In this document: piece by piece, positions 15,002 to 24,910 of the stretch
Layout of the letters: the number at the start of each line of letters is the position of its first letter
How positions within the stretch are numbered: the first letter of the stretch is position 1
From: Emticicia sp. C21
GTDB lineage: Bacteria; Bacteroidota; Bacteroidia; Cytophagales; Spirosomataceae
Direction: 5' to 3'
NCBI RefSeq assembly: GCF_003418935.1
Contig: NZ_QVMT01000008.1
Location: forward strand, 109,920 to 173,919
DNA: 64,000 nucleotides
Program-made: the position numbers and the translations under genes
Notes under the pieces: generated by a model
What the model was told of the DNA's origin: nothing
Database searches by the model: none
The model's input: the letters and a program-made list of their open reading frames with translations, nothing else

Positions 15002-18000
15002 ATGAAAATAACTTTACGCTTAGGAGTATTAAGCTACGCTGTGATTTATTTATTATTTCTTCCTTTCGTAGGGTATTCTTTTGATGAAAAGGATCCCAAG
15101 AAACCCCGAAAAAATAAAGAATCATATTTCTCTCCAAAAGATGATTTAAAACCACTGCCCAAGCTGGTTTTAAAGTCAGGTAATCCTGTATTTCTTAAAA
15201 GTTTTTCTTTAGAAGATGAAAACCCTAAAGAGAATCGTCCTATTAAGTGGGTTGAGTCAGCTAATATGGTTGATTGTATCCGTTATGAAATAGTAACGGA
15301 CAAAAAAAATGTAAAAACCGGAGATGAGGTTACCATAACAGTACGATTAGCCTTTGCTGATGGATTACCTATAGCCTGGCGGGATGAAGATTGTGAGAGA
15401 TTATCCATTAAAGTAGTTTTTCCAAAATCTTTTCAGCAAACCGGAGGAAATTATTTTGATTTCATGCCCATCAGGTTTGATGATAATAATAAAAGTTTTG
15501 AAATTTCTATTAAAGGTATCTTTTTAAAACCTGAGGTAAACGCAGAATTTATGCTTTTAAAAGGCCCTCCAACTTCTAACTGGGAGACCACCTTTATCAA
15601 GAAAAAAGAATTATACATTACTGCTACCGGAAAAGATATAAGCAATACCATTGCAAAGACTGTAAATAAAAATATTACAGGCGATATTTCAATTAAAAAC
15701 GGTACTCCCCAACGATCAGTAACAGACGAGTGCCCGACACCAACAGCCAGTGGATCAACGGTTTGCGTGGGTGGTACAATTAATCTGAGTGCTTCTGGAG
15801 GAACTACTTATAGTTGGGTTGGCCCGAATAGTTTCACCTCTGCTGAAGCCACTGTAGAGATTGAGGATGCTACTGAATTAAGTGCAGGCGTGTACACTGT
15901 TACAGTAAGTGATGGGTCGTGCACCGCCACAGCTACAGCCAATGTTGTTGTTAACACTTTGCCAAGCCCTACAGCCTCTGCCACTCAAAGTTCTGTTTGT
16001 GCAGGTAATAGCATTAATCTTACTTCTTCAGGTGGTACAAGCTATAACTGGAGCGGGCCTGACTCATTTAGTTCAAGTGTACAGAATCCGACCATCAATA
16101 GTGCTACCAGTGCTAGGGCAGGAACTTATACAGTTACGGTGACCAATGCTAATAATTGTTCGGCAACAGCAACTACCGCTATTACAGTTAATACCTTACC
16201 AACTGCCAGCATTACAGTAAGCAATTCGACAGTTTGTGAAGGCGGCACCATTGAAATGAGCGGTAGTGGTGGTATAAGCTACAGTTGGGTTGGCCCGAAC
16301 AGTTTTACTTCAACAGATGAGGAGGTTTCAAGGAGCAATGCAAGTGCTTTAATGGATGGTGTATATACACTAACGGTAGAAAATAGTGCAGGATGCACCG
16401 CCACTGCTACAGCAAGTATAAATGTAAAAGTAATTATCCCACCGGTGATAGAAGCGAGTCTGGTAGAAATATGTTTATCAGAAAGCCCAACCTCTGTTAC
16501 ATTAACAGCTACAGGCTGTAGTGGAGGAACAGTATTGTGGAGCACGAGTGAGACCGGGACATCAATACAGGTATCACCTTTGATGACAGGTACATATAGT
16601 GCACAATGCCAATTGTCGGGTTGTACCTCTCTTGCTTCTAATGAAATAAATATTACAGTCAAGAATCGCCCACCGGCACCGACCATTAGTGCGAATAAAA
16701 CGGTATTGATAAATAATGAAACAGCCACTTTAACTGCCACGGGATGCAGTGGAACAATCAGTTGGTCGAACGGAATGAGTGGCAGTAGTATTGGAGTGAC
16801 AACTAATAGTATAGTAACTATCACAGCTACCTGCGCTTTGAATGGTTGTGTGTCTGCTAATTCTAATAGTGTTACTATTCAGAACTGCAGCAATGTAGTG
16901 CCAGTTTTAAATGTTGATGACGCAAATCCTGATGCGTGTGATATGATAGCTTTTACAGTGACGGGATGTCCCGCATCGCTTAATAGTTTTGTTTTGACAC
17001 AGTTTATAGGTATTAGTGATTTTGCACCCGCTATGACTTATAATTCCTCAACCGGAAATTTCACAGTCAAAGCCACAGAAAATTCATTTTTTAGAGCTTA
17101 TTGTAACGGTAGTCCATGTTTCTCACAAGTAAGCAATACAGTAAGTATTAGTGTTAATGCACAAGTTATGCAACCTATTGTTATTAATGATGGTCAAGGG
17201 GTTTGTAGTGGCTCTACTGCAACATTTATAGCTTCTGGGTGTACTGGTGGTACTTATAAGTGGTATAATAGTTCTAACTCACTTTTAAATCAAGGTGAAA
17301 GTTATACTACTCCTGTGCTTATACATAATTCATCATTTGCGGGGCCGTTAAGATCTGAATACTTCGTAACATGCACCGTTAATGGGTGTGAAGGACTTAA
17401 AAAACTTTCATATGTAAATATTTATAAACTCCCTCCTACTGCTCCAAGCGTTCTCATTCCAAATTCAGGTAATGAAAAGACTATTTGCCTGGGACAATCT
17501 GTAAATTTAAGAGCTACATGTGAGACTGGTTATAAAGTTGAATGGTCTTCTAAGGGTACTGTTTCCAATGATGGTTTTGGTAGTACAAATACTGTTAGTC
17601 CGACTCAATCAACACAGTATTTTGCTTATTGTGTTGGGAAGGGAACATCTAATGAAGGTCCGGAAATATCCGGATGTTATTCATTACCCTCTAACACACT
17701 AACCGTCAATGTCTCCAATACTGCTCCTACAACTCAAACCATAACCGCAAGTGCTACTTCAATCTGTTCAGGCTCAGGTGTTACTTTAACCTCATCCACT
17801 TGTGATGGAACTGTGAACTGGTCATGGACTAATTCAGCAGGTAGTTCGGGTACTGTTAATTCTGTGGGAGATTTAGTCGTAAGTAGCCTTACTTCTACCA
17901 CAACATACAAATCAAAATGTACTAACGGTTGCGGTACCAGTGCTAGCTGGAGCCCTACTGTTACTATTACTGTACTTCCTACACCAACCATCACAGGAGT

Positions 18001-21000
18001 TAGTGCAAGCTTAAGTACTTGCTTGGGGGGAAATATTAATCTTACTGCCGCCGGTGGTACGGGTTATAGTTGGTCCGGTCCTGACTCATTTAGTTCAAAT
18101 TCTCAGAATCCGACTATTAATAATGCCACAAGTGCCATGGCAGGTGTGTATACAGTTACCGTAACTAATGTTGATAATTGCACAGCAACAGCCACAACCA
18201 ATGTGACTGTAAACTCTACACCAACAGCACCGACAATTAGTTCAAATAAAACTGTATTAGCGACTAATGAAACGGCCACTTTAACTGCTACCGGTTGTAG
18301 TGGAACAATTAGTTGGTCTAATGGAATGAGTGGAAGCAGTATAGGTGTCACAACTAATAGTATAGTCACTATTACAGCTACTTGTACTTTAAACGGGTGT
18401 ATTTCTAATAACTCTAATACGATTACTTTAACTCCTTGTAATCTTACTAAACCCACTATTACATTAGCATATTCCAATTATTATAGTTGTAGGGCTACAA
18501 TATTTATAGCCCCGCAAGGTTGTACATCTTATTATGAATGGTTTATATTAGATAGCAATCATGAAAAAATGTATGATTTTTTTACTTATGGGTCAAATGC
18601 TACCTTACAGGATTATGAGATGACTCAGGATTCTTATTATAAAGTTCGTTGTGCTTCACAATTAGACCGCACATCTGGTTGTAAAGGTGAATGGAGCGAA
18701 GAACTTTTTGTGTCAGGACCTACTACTCAAACTCCTGTTCCTAGAGTTACTGCTGATAAGCCTATCATTAATTTTAACTCTGCATGGTATAAAGTTTATC
18801 AAGGTAGAATAGAACTTTGTGCATTAGAGCCAGTTACCATAACAGCTTCGGGATGTTCTGGAACTTATCAATGGAAATGGAAAGGTATTACTACAAATGG
18901 AGGAACATCTATGACTTTGACACCACCAATTAGCACCTATATAAATGAAAGCCTCCTAGTTTCATGTGTTATAAATGGATGTGTTTCTTCTCCTGCAATT
19001 CTTGAAATATATGCTTCAGAAAAACCTAGTCCTCCTGTTTTAACTACTACCAATGATAATATCTGTGCAGGGCAATCAATAACAATTAACGCTACTAATG
19101 TTAACAATATCCAATGGAAATATTCTCCATGGACTACTTATTCTAATCCTTATAGGGTCGTATATTATCCATCACAATCTACTACTTACTACGCCTTTAA
19201 CCGTATTAATTCTGGATGCCGCTCAGATACATCTAACAAGATAATTGCGAATGTAGTTACTTCTATTCCTGCAACCCAAACTATTAGTGCAAATGCAACT
19301 TCCATATGTACAGGTTCAGGTGTAACTTTAACCTCATCCACTTGTAATGGAACTGTGAACTGGTCATGGACTAATTCGGCAGGTAGTTCGGGTACTGTCA
19401 ATTCTGTAGGAGATTTAGTCGTCAGTGGTCTTACTTCTACTACAACATACAAATCAAAATGTACTAACGGTTGCGGGACCAGTGCTAACTGGAGCTCTAC
19501 GGTTACTATTACAGTACTTCCTAAGCCCACCATCACAGGTGTGAGTGCGAATGTAAATACTTGTTTAGGAGGTAATATCAATCTGACTGCTTCAGGTGGT
19601 ACAAGTTATAGTTGGAGTGGACCTGATTCATTTAGTTCAAGCACACAAAACCCTACTATTAATAATGCTACCAGTGCAATGGCAGGCGTTTATACGGTTA
19701 CAGTAACTAATGCTGATAACTGTACAGCCACAGCTACAACTAATGTGATTGTCAATACCTTACCAACAGCAAATGCATCTGCCATAGCAAGTGCTGTTTG
19801 TGTAGGCAGTAGTATAAACCTGACTTCCTCCAGCGGTAACACTTATAGCTGGGCTGGCCCTGAATCATTTAGTTCAAGCACCCAGAATCCTACTATTAAT
19901 AATGCCACAAGTGCAATGGCAGGTGTTTACACTGTAACGGTAACCAATGCCAGCAATTGTTCTGCCACTGCTACAACGAGTATAGCAATAAATACTTTAC
20001 CTACAGCTAGTGTCACAGTAACTAATTCAACGGTTTGCCGGGGAGGGGAAATTGAGATGAGTGCTAGCGGAGGTAACAGTTATAGTTGGGTAGGCCCGAA
20101 TAGTTTTAGTTCATCAGACGAAGAAGTATCAATAAGTAATGCAAGTGCCTTAATGACAGGTATATATACAGTAACTGTAGAAAATAGTAATGGATGTACA
20201 GCCACTGCCACTGCAAGTATCCTTGTGACTGTGATTACCCCACCTGTAATAGATGCAAGCGCTGCAGAAGTATGTTTAACGGAGAGTCCGACATTTGTTA
20301 CATTGACTGCTACAGGCTGCAGTGGAGGAACGGTTTTATGGAGTACCAGTGAAACAGGAACATCAATACAAGTATCACCATTAATTACCGGCACGTATAG
20401 TGCAACTTGTGCGATAGAGGGTTGTGAATCCTTAGCATCGAATGTTATAGAACTAACAGTGAAGAACCGCCCGCCTGCTCCAACCATTAGTGCAAATAAA
20501 ACAGCCCTGGCGGCTAATGAGACTGCCACTTTAACAGCTACAGGCTGTAGTAGCACAGTTAGTTGGTCAAATGGCATGAGTGGAAGCAGTATCGGAGTGA
20601 CAACTAATAGTGCAGTGACTATCACAGCTACTTGTGCTTTGAATGGGTGTGTCTCAGATAACTCTAATAGTATTACTTTAACTTCATGTACACCACCAAC
20701 AATTACAGGTGTTACAGCAAGCATAAGTATTTGCCTTGGAGCCCCTATTAATCTAACAGCTTCTGGTGGGAATACTTACAGTTGGACAGGGCCAAACGGA
20801 TATACTTCTATAATACAAAATCCAACTATCAACAATAGTACTTTAGTAATGACAGGCACCTATACTGTCACGGTCACTAACACTGAAGGCTGTTCGGCCT
20901 CAGCTACCACAAATGTTATCGTAAATGCATTACCTACTGCTATGGCAAGCTCTACCAATACTAATGTTTGCCAAGGCGGAACCATAGAATTGACAGCTAC

Positions 21001-24000
21001 TGGCGGAGGTACTTATTTGTGGACTGGACCAGGTAGTTTTTCTGGTACAACAAGTAGTGTGAGCATTACTCATGCTACCATACCAATGACAGGTATCTAT
21101 ACAGTGACTGTTACAAATACTTCCAACTGTTCAGCCACTGCAACTACCAGCATCAGTGTAACAAATGTATTGACTGTTACAGCCACGGGTTCAACAGTTT
21201 GTGCAAATGCTACGGCAACGGTTTCGGCAACAGGTGGTACAAGTTATGCATGGGTAGGGCCTAACAGTTTTTCAGCTTCTGGGCAAACAGTTAATATTAA
21301 TAATGCCAGCGTGTCAGCAGCAGGGATTTACACTGTTACGATAAGCAATGCAAATGGTTGTACTGCCACAGCTACAACTATTGTAAATATCAACTCTTCA
21401 GCTCCTATTCAAACCATTGGTGCCAGTAAAACAAGTGTCTGTCCGAAATCAAATGAAAGTATAACATTGACGTCTACTGTCTGCGCAGGGACAGTCAATT
21501 GGCAATGGACTTCTTCTGCTGGCACTGGTGCAGTTGTTGGGAATCCGATCACTATCAGCAACCTTAGTTCAGATGTTAGTTATAAGGCTAAATGTACCAA
21601 CAACTGTGGTATTTCAACCGATTGGAGTGACCCGGTAACTATTACTGTAGTGGCTGTTCCGGTAATTAATAGCATTACCTCTAATACACCAATCATTAAT
21701 GAAGGTGATCCTATTAATTTTACCTTGACTGTAACAAATGCAGAAAGTTATAGTTGGACAGGACCTCGTAGTTTTTCAAGTACTTTACAAAACCCGACCG
21801 TTACTGGAACAACAGAAGAAAATACCGGAGTTTACACAGTAACCGTAACTAATAGTACCGGATGTACTGCTACAGCAACAACATTTGTAGAAGTAAACAA
21901 GGATTGTAAATGTACTACTTGCGGTACGGATGGAGAAGGGCTTTCGACAATTAATCCTACCACTAATCCTGATTTTACACTTCCTTCAGGAACTACTTCA
22001 AGAAATTTCGTTGTCGAAAACACTTATTTAGATGCCGTAGACCATACAAAAGTCGTACAGAACATTGCTTATATGGATGGTTTGGGAAGAGGAAACCAGA
22101 ATATCAAGAAAGGTGCCGGTGGTCAAGGAGAAGATATAATCACTGTTTCAGAATATGATAATTTTGGTAGAGAAACCAAGAAATACCTTCCCTATGCTAA
22201 AGCAGGTACTAATGGGTATTATATAGAAGGAGCAACTAGTGGAATAGCTAATTATTATCAAACTCTTAAAGGCGATAACCATGTATATGCAGAGACAGAA
22301 TTCGAAGAGTCTGCTTTACAGCGTGTTAAAAAACAAGGGAATGTGGGCGGAACCTGGCAGTTAGATGCTATAACACCACATGTGAAGAGTTTTGATTATA
22401 GAGCAAATACCACAACAGATGCAGTCATGAGTTTGAGCTATGATTTTGCTACTAAGAAATTGAAAGTTGTAGCAGCTGCTTATCCTGCCGGAGAACTGAC
22501 GGTAACTATTAGTACCAATGAGAATGGGCAGATTGCAAGAGAGTTTAAAAATAGAGAAGGACAGGTAATCTGTAAAGACGAGGCCGCAAATGATGCTACA
22601 AATACAACGCGTACTTATCATGTGTATGATGATCTGGGTTTATTAAGATTTGTGATAACTCCTAAGGCAGAGACAGAGTTGAAAACCAGAGCGGTTAATT
22701 CTTTAATAGATTTAAACCCTAATGGTGGAGATTTCTTCCTGAAAAACTTAATTTACTATTATGATTATGACGCGAAAGGCTTAATGATAGAAAGCGCCGT
22801 GCCTGGTATGCTAGTAGTTAAACAAATGGTTTACAATAAAAGAGACCAATTAGTATTAACGGTAGGTGGTAATACCTTTAATCCTGATAATAGAATATAT
22901 AACAAATACGATGATTTAAATCGTTTGGTAAGTAGTGGTCTATACACAGGAAATGAAAGCGTGGAGACAATTAGAACAAATGCAGAAAGCAATACCACAT
23001 GGCCAACATCAAACCTAAATGAGTATTTGAAAAACTATTATGATAACCTTACAACATCTAATTATCCTAATGACGATCAGGTAGCTTTTAGTACAAATGG
23101 TTATAGTAGTACTTATAGCACCAGTTTACAAGGTAAGTTGGTAGGAACCAAAACAAAGATTTTTAGTTATGCCGGACATATTTTGACAAGTACATCAAAT
23201 TCGGTCAAAAGAATAGAGTTAATAAGTACTAATTATTATGACAACGAAGGGCGTTTAATTCAAGTTGCTTCAAAAAACCACAAGGACGGCTTCGACTATA
23301 CGCATAAGAAATTTGATTTTATTGGCAGAGAAATAGCCAGTAAAACTATTACCGAATTTAAACACTGGACAAACTCAACGACTTCGACAACTCAAACAAA
23401 AACTATTGAAACCAAATCCACCTATGAGTCAGGTGGTAGGATTAAATCAATATGCCAGAAAAATGATTCTGATGCATGGGAACCTGTTCAAAGGAATACG
23501 TATAATGGGGTAGGAGAACTTTCCAGTAAGTTGCAAGGATGTTCTATTCAAAAAGTAGACTATGCGTATAATATTAGAGGTTGGTTAACTGACATCAATG
23601 ATTTGCCTGGATTCAGTGGGCAAGCTACTTCTTCAAACCCTGATTTGTTTGCCATGCATCTGGATTACAATGGAACAGGACAATATTTAGGAAATATTAC
23701 AGGGCAGCAATGGCGTACATTGAAAAAACAAAATGCTACACCGAATGTGCAAGAAGCCTATACTTATACTTATGATAACCTTAATCGTTTGTTGACAGGT
23801 ATTTACACCGGAGGACGCGGTGGGTTAAGTACAGAGATTTATGGAACTACACCATATGATAAAATTGGAAATATTCAAAAGTTAAAGCGAACCAAAATAA
23901 CAGATGTCAGCACCGAGGTTGACGATTTAACTTATACTTATTATACCGGCTCTGTTACATTACAAAAAATAACTGATGCTGCAGATAAGAACTCTTTTTT

Positions 24001-24802
24001 CAAAGAGCCTGATAACGATAACAATGATTATACCTATGATTTTAATGGGAATCTAACAGTTGATAAGAACAAATATTATGAATATTCTAATGGTGCCGGT
24101 GGAATAAACTATAATGCACTTGGTTTAATGGCCAGATTAAGTTCTAATAATTCAAACCCGGATGCTGGTGCACAAGTGAGTGTTAGAAATTACTATACAG
24201 GTAGAGGTGAAAAAATAAGGACAGAAATAGCGTCAATTGCATCAGGAGAGGCCGTTTTAAAAAGTACAGATTATGTTGCTGGTTTAATATGGACAAACAA
24301 TTCTACAACAGAAAGTACTCCGGAAGTTTTAGATTTTATTCCGACAGCAGAGGGTAGAGTAGTTTTAACAAGTAGCATTTATGCAACTGTAACTCCTCCC
24401 GACGGCTTGCCTATACATAGATATGAATATCACCTGAAAGATCATTTAGGTAATTTAAGATCTGCCTACAGATGCGGTGACCCTAAACGTGACAATGAAG
24501 GAACTATACTCACAGGCAATGAAGCTGGAATTGAACAATTAACATTAGTGCAGGAAATTCATTACGATCCGTGGGGAGTAACTTTTGGTAATGAAGCTGA
24601 AATTCAGAATCCTGCAACACTCTCACAAAGGTGGCAATATATCGGCAAAGAAAAAGTTACAGATGCAGGCCTGAACTGGCTAGACTTTGGTGCACGATTC
24701 TACGACCCTATTATTGGTAGATGGCATACGATTGACCCTTTGGCGGAGAAATACAAACTGGTAAGTCCATATGTTTATGTTTTAAATAATCCTATCAAAT
24801 AG
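15002..24802 (+). CDS. Giant Ig-like repeat / DUF6443 / RHS surface protein, 3' end probably frameshifted
   Basis: A 3266-residue protein with a signal peptide (to about residue 25). A unique N-terminal region (~30-240) is followed by roughly twenty Ig-like modules of about 75-85 residues (~245-2295). Their recurring core is C.G..I.L.ASGG..YSW.GP..F and G.YTVTVTN...C.ATATT. After the cysteine cluster CKCTTCGTDG comes a DUF6443 module (NIAYMDGLGR...) and YD/RHS repeats ending in the RHS core: HLKDHLGNLRSAY, YDPWGV, FGARFYDPIIGRW and VYVLNNPIK. Translation stops at that point. In the alternative frame IDPSNKIK-stop follows, so a small deletion seems to have removed any tail. It was probably an exported polymorphic-toxin or adhesin shell. 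Repeats are near-identical in places, so assembly errors must be considered. Confidence 0.88.
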   Translation: MKITLRLGVLSYAVIYLLFLPFVGYSFDEKDPKKPRKNKESYFSPKDDLKPLPKLVLKSGNPVFLKSFSLEDENPKENRPIKWVESANMVDCIRYEIVTDKKNVKTGDEVTITVRLAFADGLPIAWRDEDCERLSIKVVFPKSFQQTGGNYFDFMPIRFDDNNKSFEISIKGIFLKPEVNAEFMLLKGPPTSNWETTFIKKKELYITATGKDISNTIAKTVNKNITGDISIKNGTPQRSVTDECPTPTASGSTVCVGGTINLSASGGTTYSWVGPNSFTSAEATVEIEDATELSAGVYTVTVSDGSCTATATANVVVNTLPSPTASATQSSVCAGNSINLTSSGGTSYNWSGPDSFSSSVQNPTINSATSARAGTYTVTVTNANNCSATATTAITVNTLPTASITVSNSTVCEGGTIEMSGSGGISYSWVGPNSFTSTDEEVSRSNASALMDGVYTLTVENSAGCTATATASINVKVIIPPVIEASLVEICLSESPTSVTLTATGCSGGTVLWSTSETGTSIQVSPLMTGTYSAQCQLSGCTSLASNEINITVKNRPPAPTISANKTVLINNETATLTATGCSGTISWSNGMSGSSIGVTTNSIVTITATCALNGCVSANSNSVTIQNCSNVVPVLNVDDANPDACDMIAFTVTGCPASLNSFVLTQFIGISDFAPAMTYNSSTGNFTVKATENSFFRAYCNGSPCFSQVSNTVSISVNAQVMQPIVINDGQGVCSGSTATFIASGCTGGTYKWYNSSNSLLNQGESYTTPVLIHNSSFAGPLRSEYFVTCTVNGCEGLKKLSYVNIYKLPPTAPSVLIPNSGNEKTICLGQSVNLRATCETGYKVEWSSKGTVSNDGFGSTNTVSPTQSTQYFAYCVGKGTSNEGPEISGCYSLPSNTLTVNVSNTAPTTQTITASATSICSGSGVTLTSSTCDGTVNWSWTNSAGSSGTVNSVGDLVVSSLTSTTTYKSKCTNGCGTSASWSPTVTITVLPTPTITGVSASLSTCLGGNINLTAAGGTGYSWSGPDSFSSNSQNPTINNATSAMAGVYTVTVTNVDNCTATATTNVTVNSTPTAPTISSNKTVLATNETATLTATGCSGTISWSNGMSGSSIGVTTNSIVTITATCTLNGCISNNSNTITLTPCNLTKPTITLAYSNYYSCRATIFIAPQGCTSYYEWFILDSNHEKMYDFFTYGSNATLQDYEMTQDSYYKVRCASQLDRTSGCKGEWSEELFVSGPTTQTPVPRVTADKPIINFNSAWYKVYQGRIELCALEPVTITASGCSGTYQWKWKGITTNGGTSMTLTPPISTYINESLLVSCVINGCVSSPAILEIYASEKPSPPVLTTTNDNICAGQSITINATNVNNIQWKYSPWTTYSNPYRVVYYPSQSTTYYAFNRINSGCRSDTSNKIIANVVTSIPATQTISANATSICTGSGVTLTSSTCNGTVNWSWTNSAGSSGTVNSVGDLVVSGLTSTTTYKSKCTNGCGTSANWSSTVTITVLPKPTITGVSANVNTCLGGNINLTASGGTSYSWSGPDSFSSSTQNPTINNATSAMAGVYTVTVTNADNCTATATTNVIVNTLPTANASAIASAVCVGSSINLTSSSGNTYSWAGPESFSSSTQNPTINNATSAMAGVYTVTVTNASNCSATATTSIAINTLPTASVTVTNSTVCRGGEIEMSASGGNSYSWVGPNSFSSSDEEVSISNASALMTGIYTVTVENSNGCTATATASILVTVITPPVIDASAAEVCLTESPTFVTLTATGCSGGTVLWSTSETGTSIQVSPLITGTYSATCAIEGCESLASNVIELTVKNRPPAPTISANKTALAANETATLTATGCSSTVSWSNGMSGSSIGVTTNSAVTITATCALNGCVSDNSNSITLTSCTPPTITGVTASISICLGAPINLTASGGNTYSWTGPNGYTSIIQNPTINNSTLVMTGTYTVTVTNTEGCSASATTNVIVNALPTAMASSTNTNVCQGGTIELTATGGGTYLWTGPGSFSGTTSSVSITHATIPMTGIYTVTVTNTSNCSATATTSISVTNVLTVTATGSTVCANATATVSATGGTSYAWVGPNSFSASGQTVNINNASVSAAGIYTVTISNANGCTATATTIVNINSSAPIQTIGASKTSVCPKSNESITLTSTVCAGTVNWQWTSSAGTGAVVGNPITISNLSSDVSYKAKCTNNCGISTDWSDPVTITVVAVPVINSITSNTPIINEGDPINFTLTVTNAESYSWTGPRSFSSTLQNPTVTGTTEENTGVYTVTVTNSTGCTATATTFVEVNKDCKCTTCGTDGEGLSTINPTTNPDFTLPSGTTSRNFVVENTYLDAVDHTKVVQNIAYMDGLGRGNQNIKKGAGGQGEDIITVSEYDNFGRETKKYLPYAKAGTNGYYIEGATSGIANYYQTLKGDNHVYAETEFEESALQRVKKQGNVGGTWQLDAITPHVKSFDYRANTTTDAVMSLSYDFATKKLKVVAAAYPAGELTVTISTNENGQIAREFKNREGQVICKDEAANDATNTTRTYHVYDDLGLLRFVITPKAETELKTRAVNSLIDLNPNGGDFFLKNLIYYYDYDAKGLMIESAVPGMLVVKQMVYNKRDQLVLTVGGNTFNPDNRIYNKYDDLNRLVSSGLYTGNESVETIRTNAESNTTWPTSNLNEYLKNYYDNLTTSNYPNDDQVAFSTNGYSSTYSTSLQGKLVGTKTKIFSYAGHILTSTSNSVKRIELISTNYYDNEGRLIQVASKNHKDGFDYTHKKFDFIGREIASKTITEFKHWTNSTTSTTQTKTIETKSTYESGGRIKSICQKNDSDAWEPVQRNTYNGVGELSSKLQGCSIQKVDYAYNIRGWLTDINDLPGFSGQATSSNPDLFAMHLDYNGTGQYLGNITGQQWRTLKKQNATPNVQEAYTYTYDNLNRLLTGIYTGGRGGLSTEIYGTTPYDKIGNIQKLKRTKITDVSTEVDDLTYTYYTGSVTLQKITDAADKNSFFKEPDNDNNDYTYDFNGNLTVDKNKYYEYSNGAGGINYNALGLMARLSSNNSNPDAGAQVSVRNYYTGRGEKIRTEIASIASGEAVLKSTDYVAGLIWTNNSTTESTPEVLDFIPTAEGRVVLTSSIYATVTPPDGLPIHRYEYHLKDHLGNLRSAYRCGDPKRDNEGTILTGNEAGIEQLTLVQEIHYDPWGVTFGNEAEIQNPATLSQRWQYIGKEKVTDAGLNWLDFGARFYDPIIGRWHTIDPLAEKYKLVSPYVYVLNNPIK
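15955..16885 (+). repeat. Four-module Ig block, first copy
   Basis: The module order here (LPSPTASAT..., LPTASITVSNS..., PPVIEASLVE..., PPAPTISANKT...) recurs collinearly at about 19755-20690 with high similarity, 3.8 kb downstream in the same gene. It is an internal duplication of about 930 bases. Confidence 0.75.
19755..20690 (+). repeat. Four-module Ig block, second copy
   Basis: Collinear counterpart of 15955-16885 (LPTANASAI..., LPTASVTVTNS..., PPVIDASAAE..., PPAPTISANKT...). A further partly shared block links 17734-18430 with 19265-19760, so this part of the gene has been reshuffled more than once. Confidence 0.75.
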
Positions 24803-24910
24803 ATCCATCAAATAAAATTAAATAGTGCTGTGCATTTGTAATAAATTCATTTACAAATTATGATTTAATGTTCAGATAGAATAATGAAGATTTATAATAT
24901 CATTTAGTTT

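Noticed and set aside
16279-16824. Long minus-strand ORF opposite the Ig-repeat gene (181 residues); similar at 18103-18477, 19189-19581 and 20080-20724
   Set aside because: They repeat wherever the Ig modules repeat and are an artefact of the Thr/Ser/Ala-rich codon pattern of the plus-strand gene. They have no own start signals or family features.
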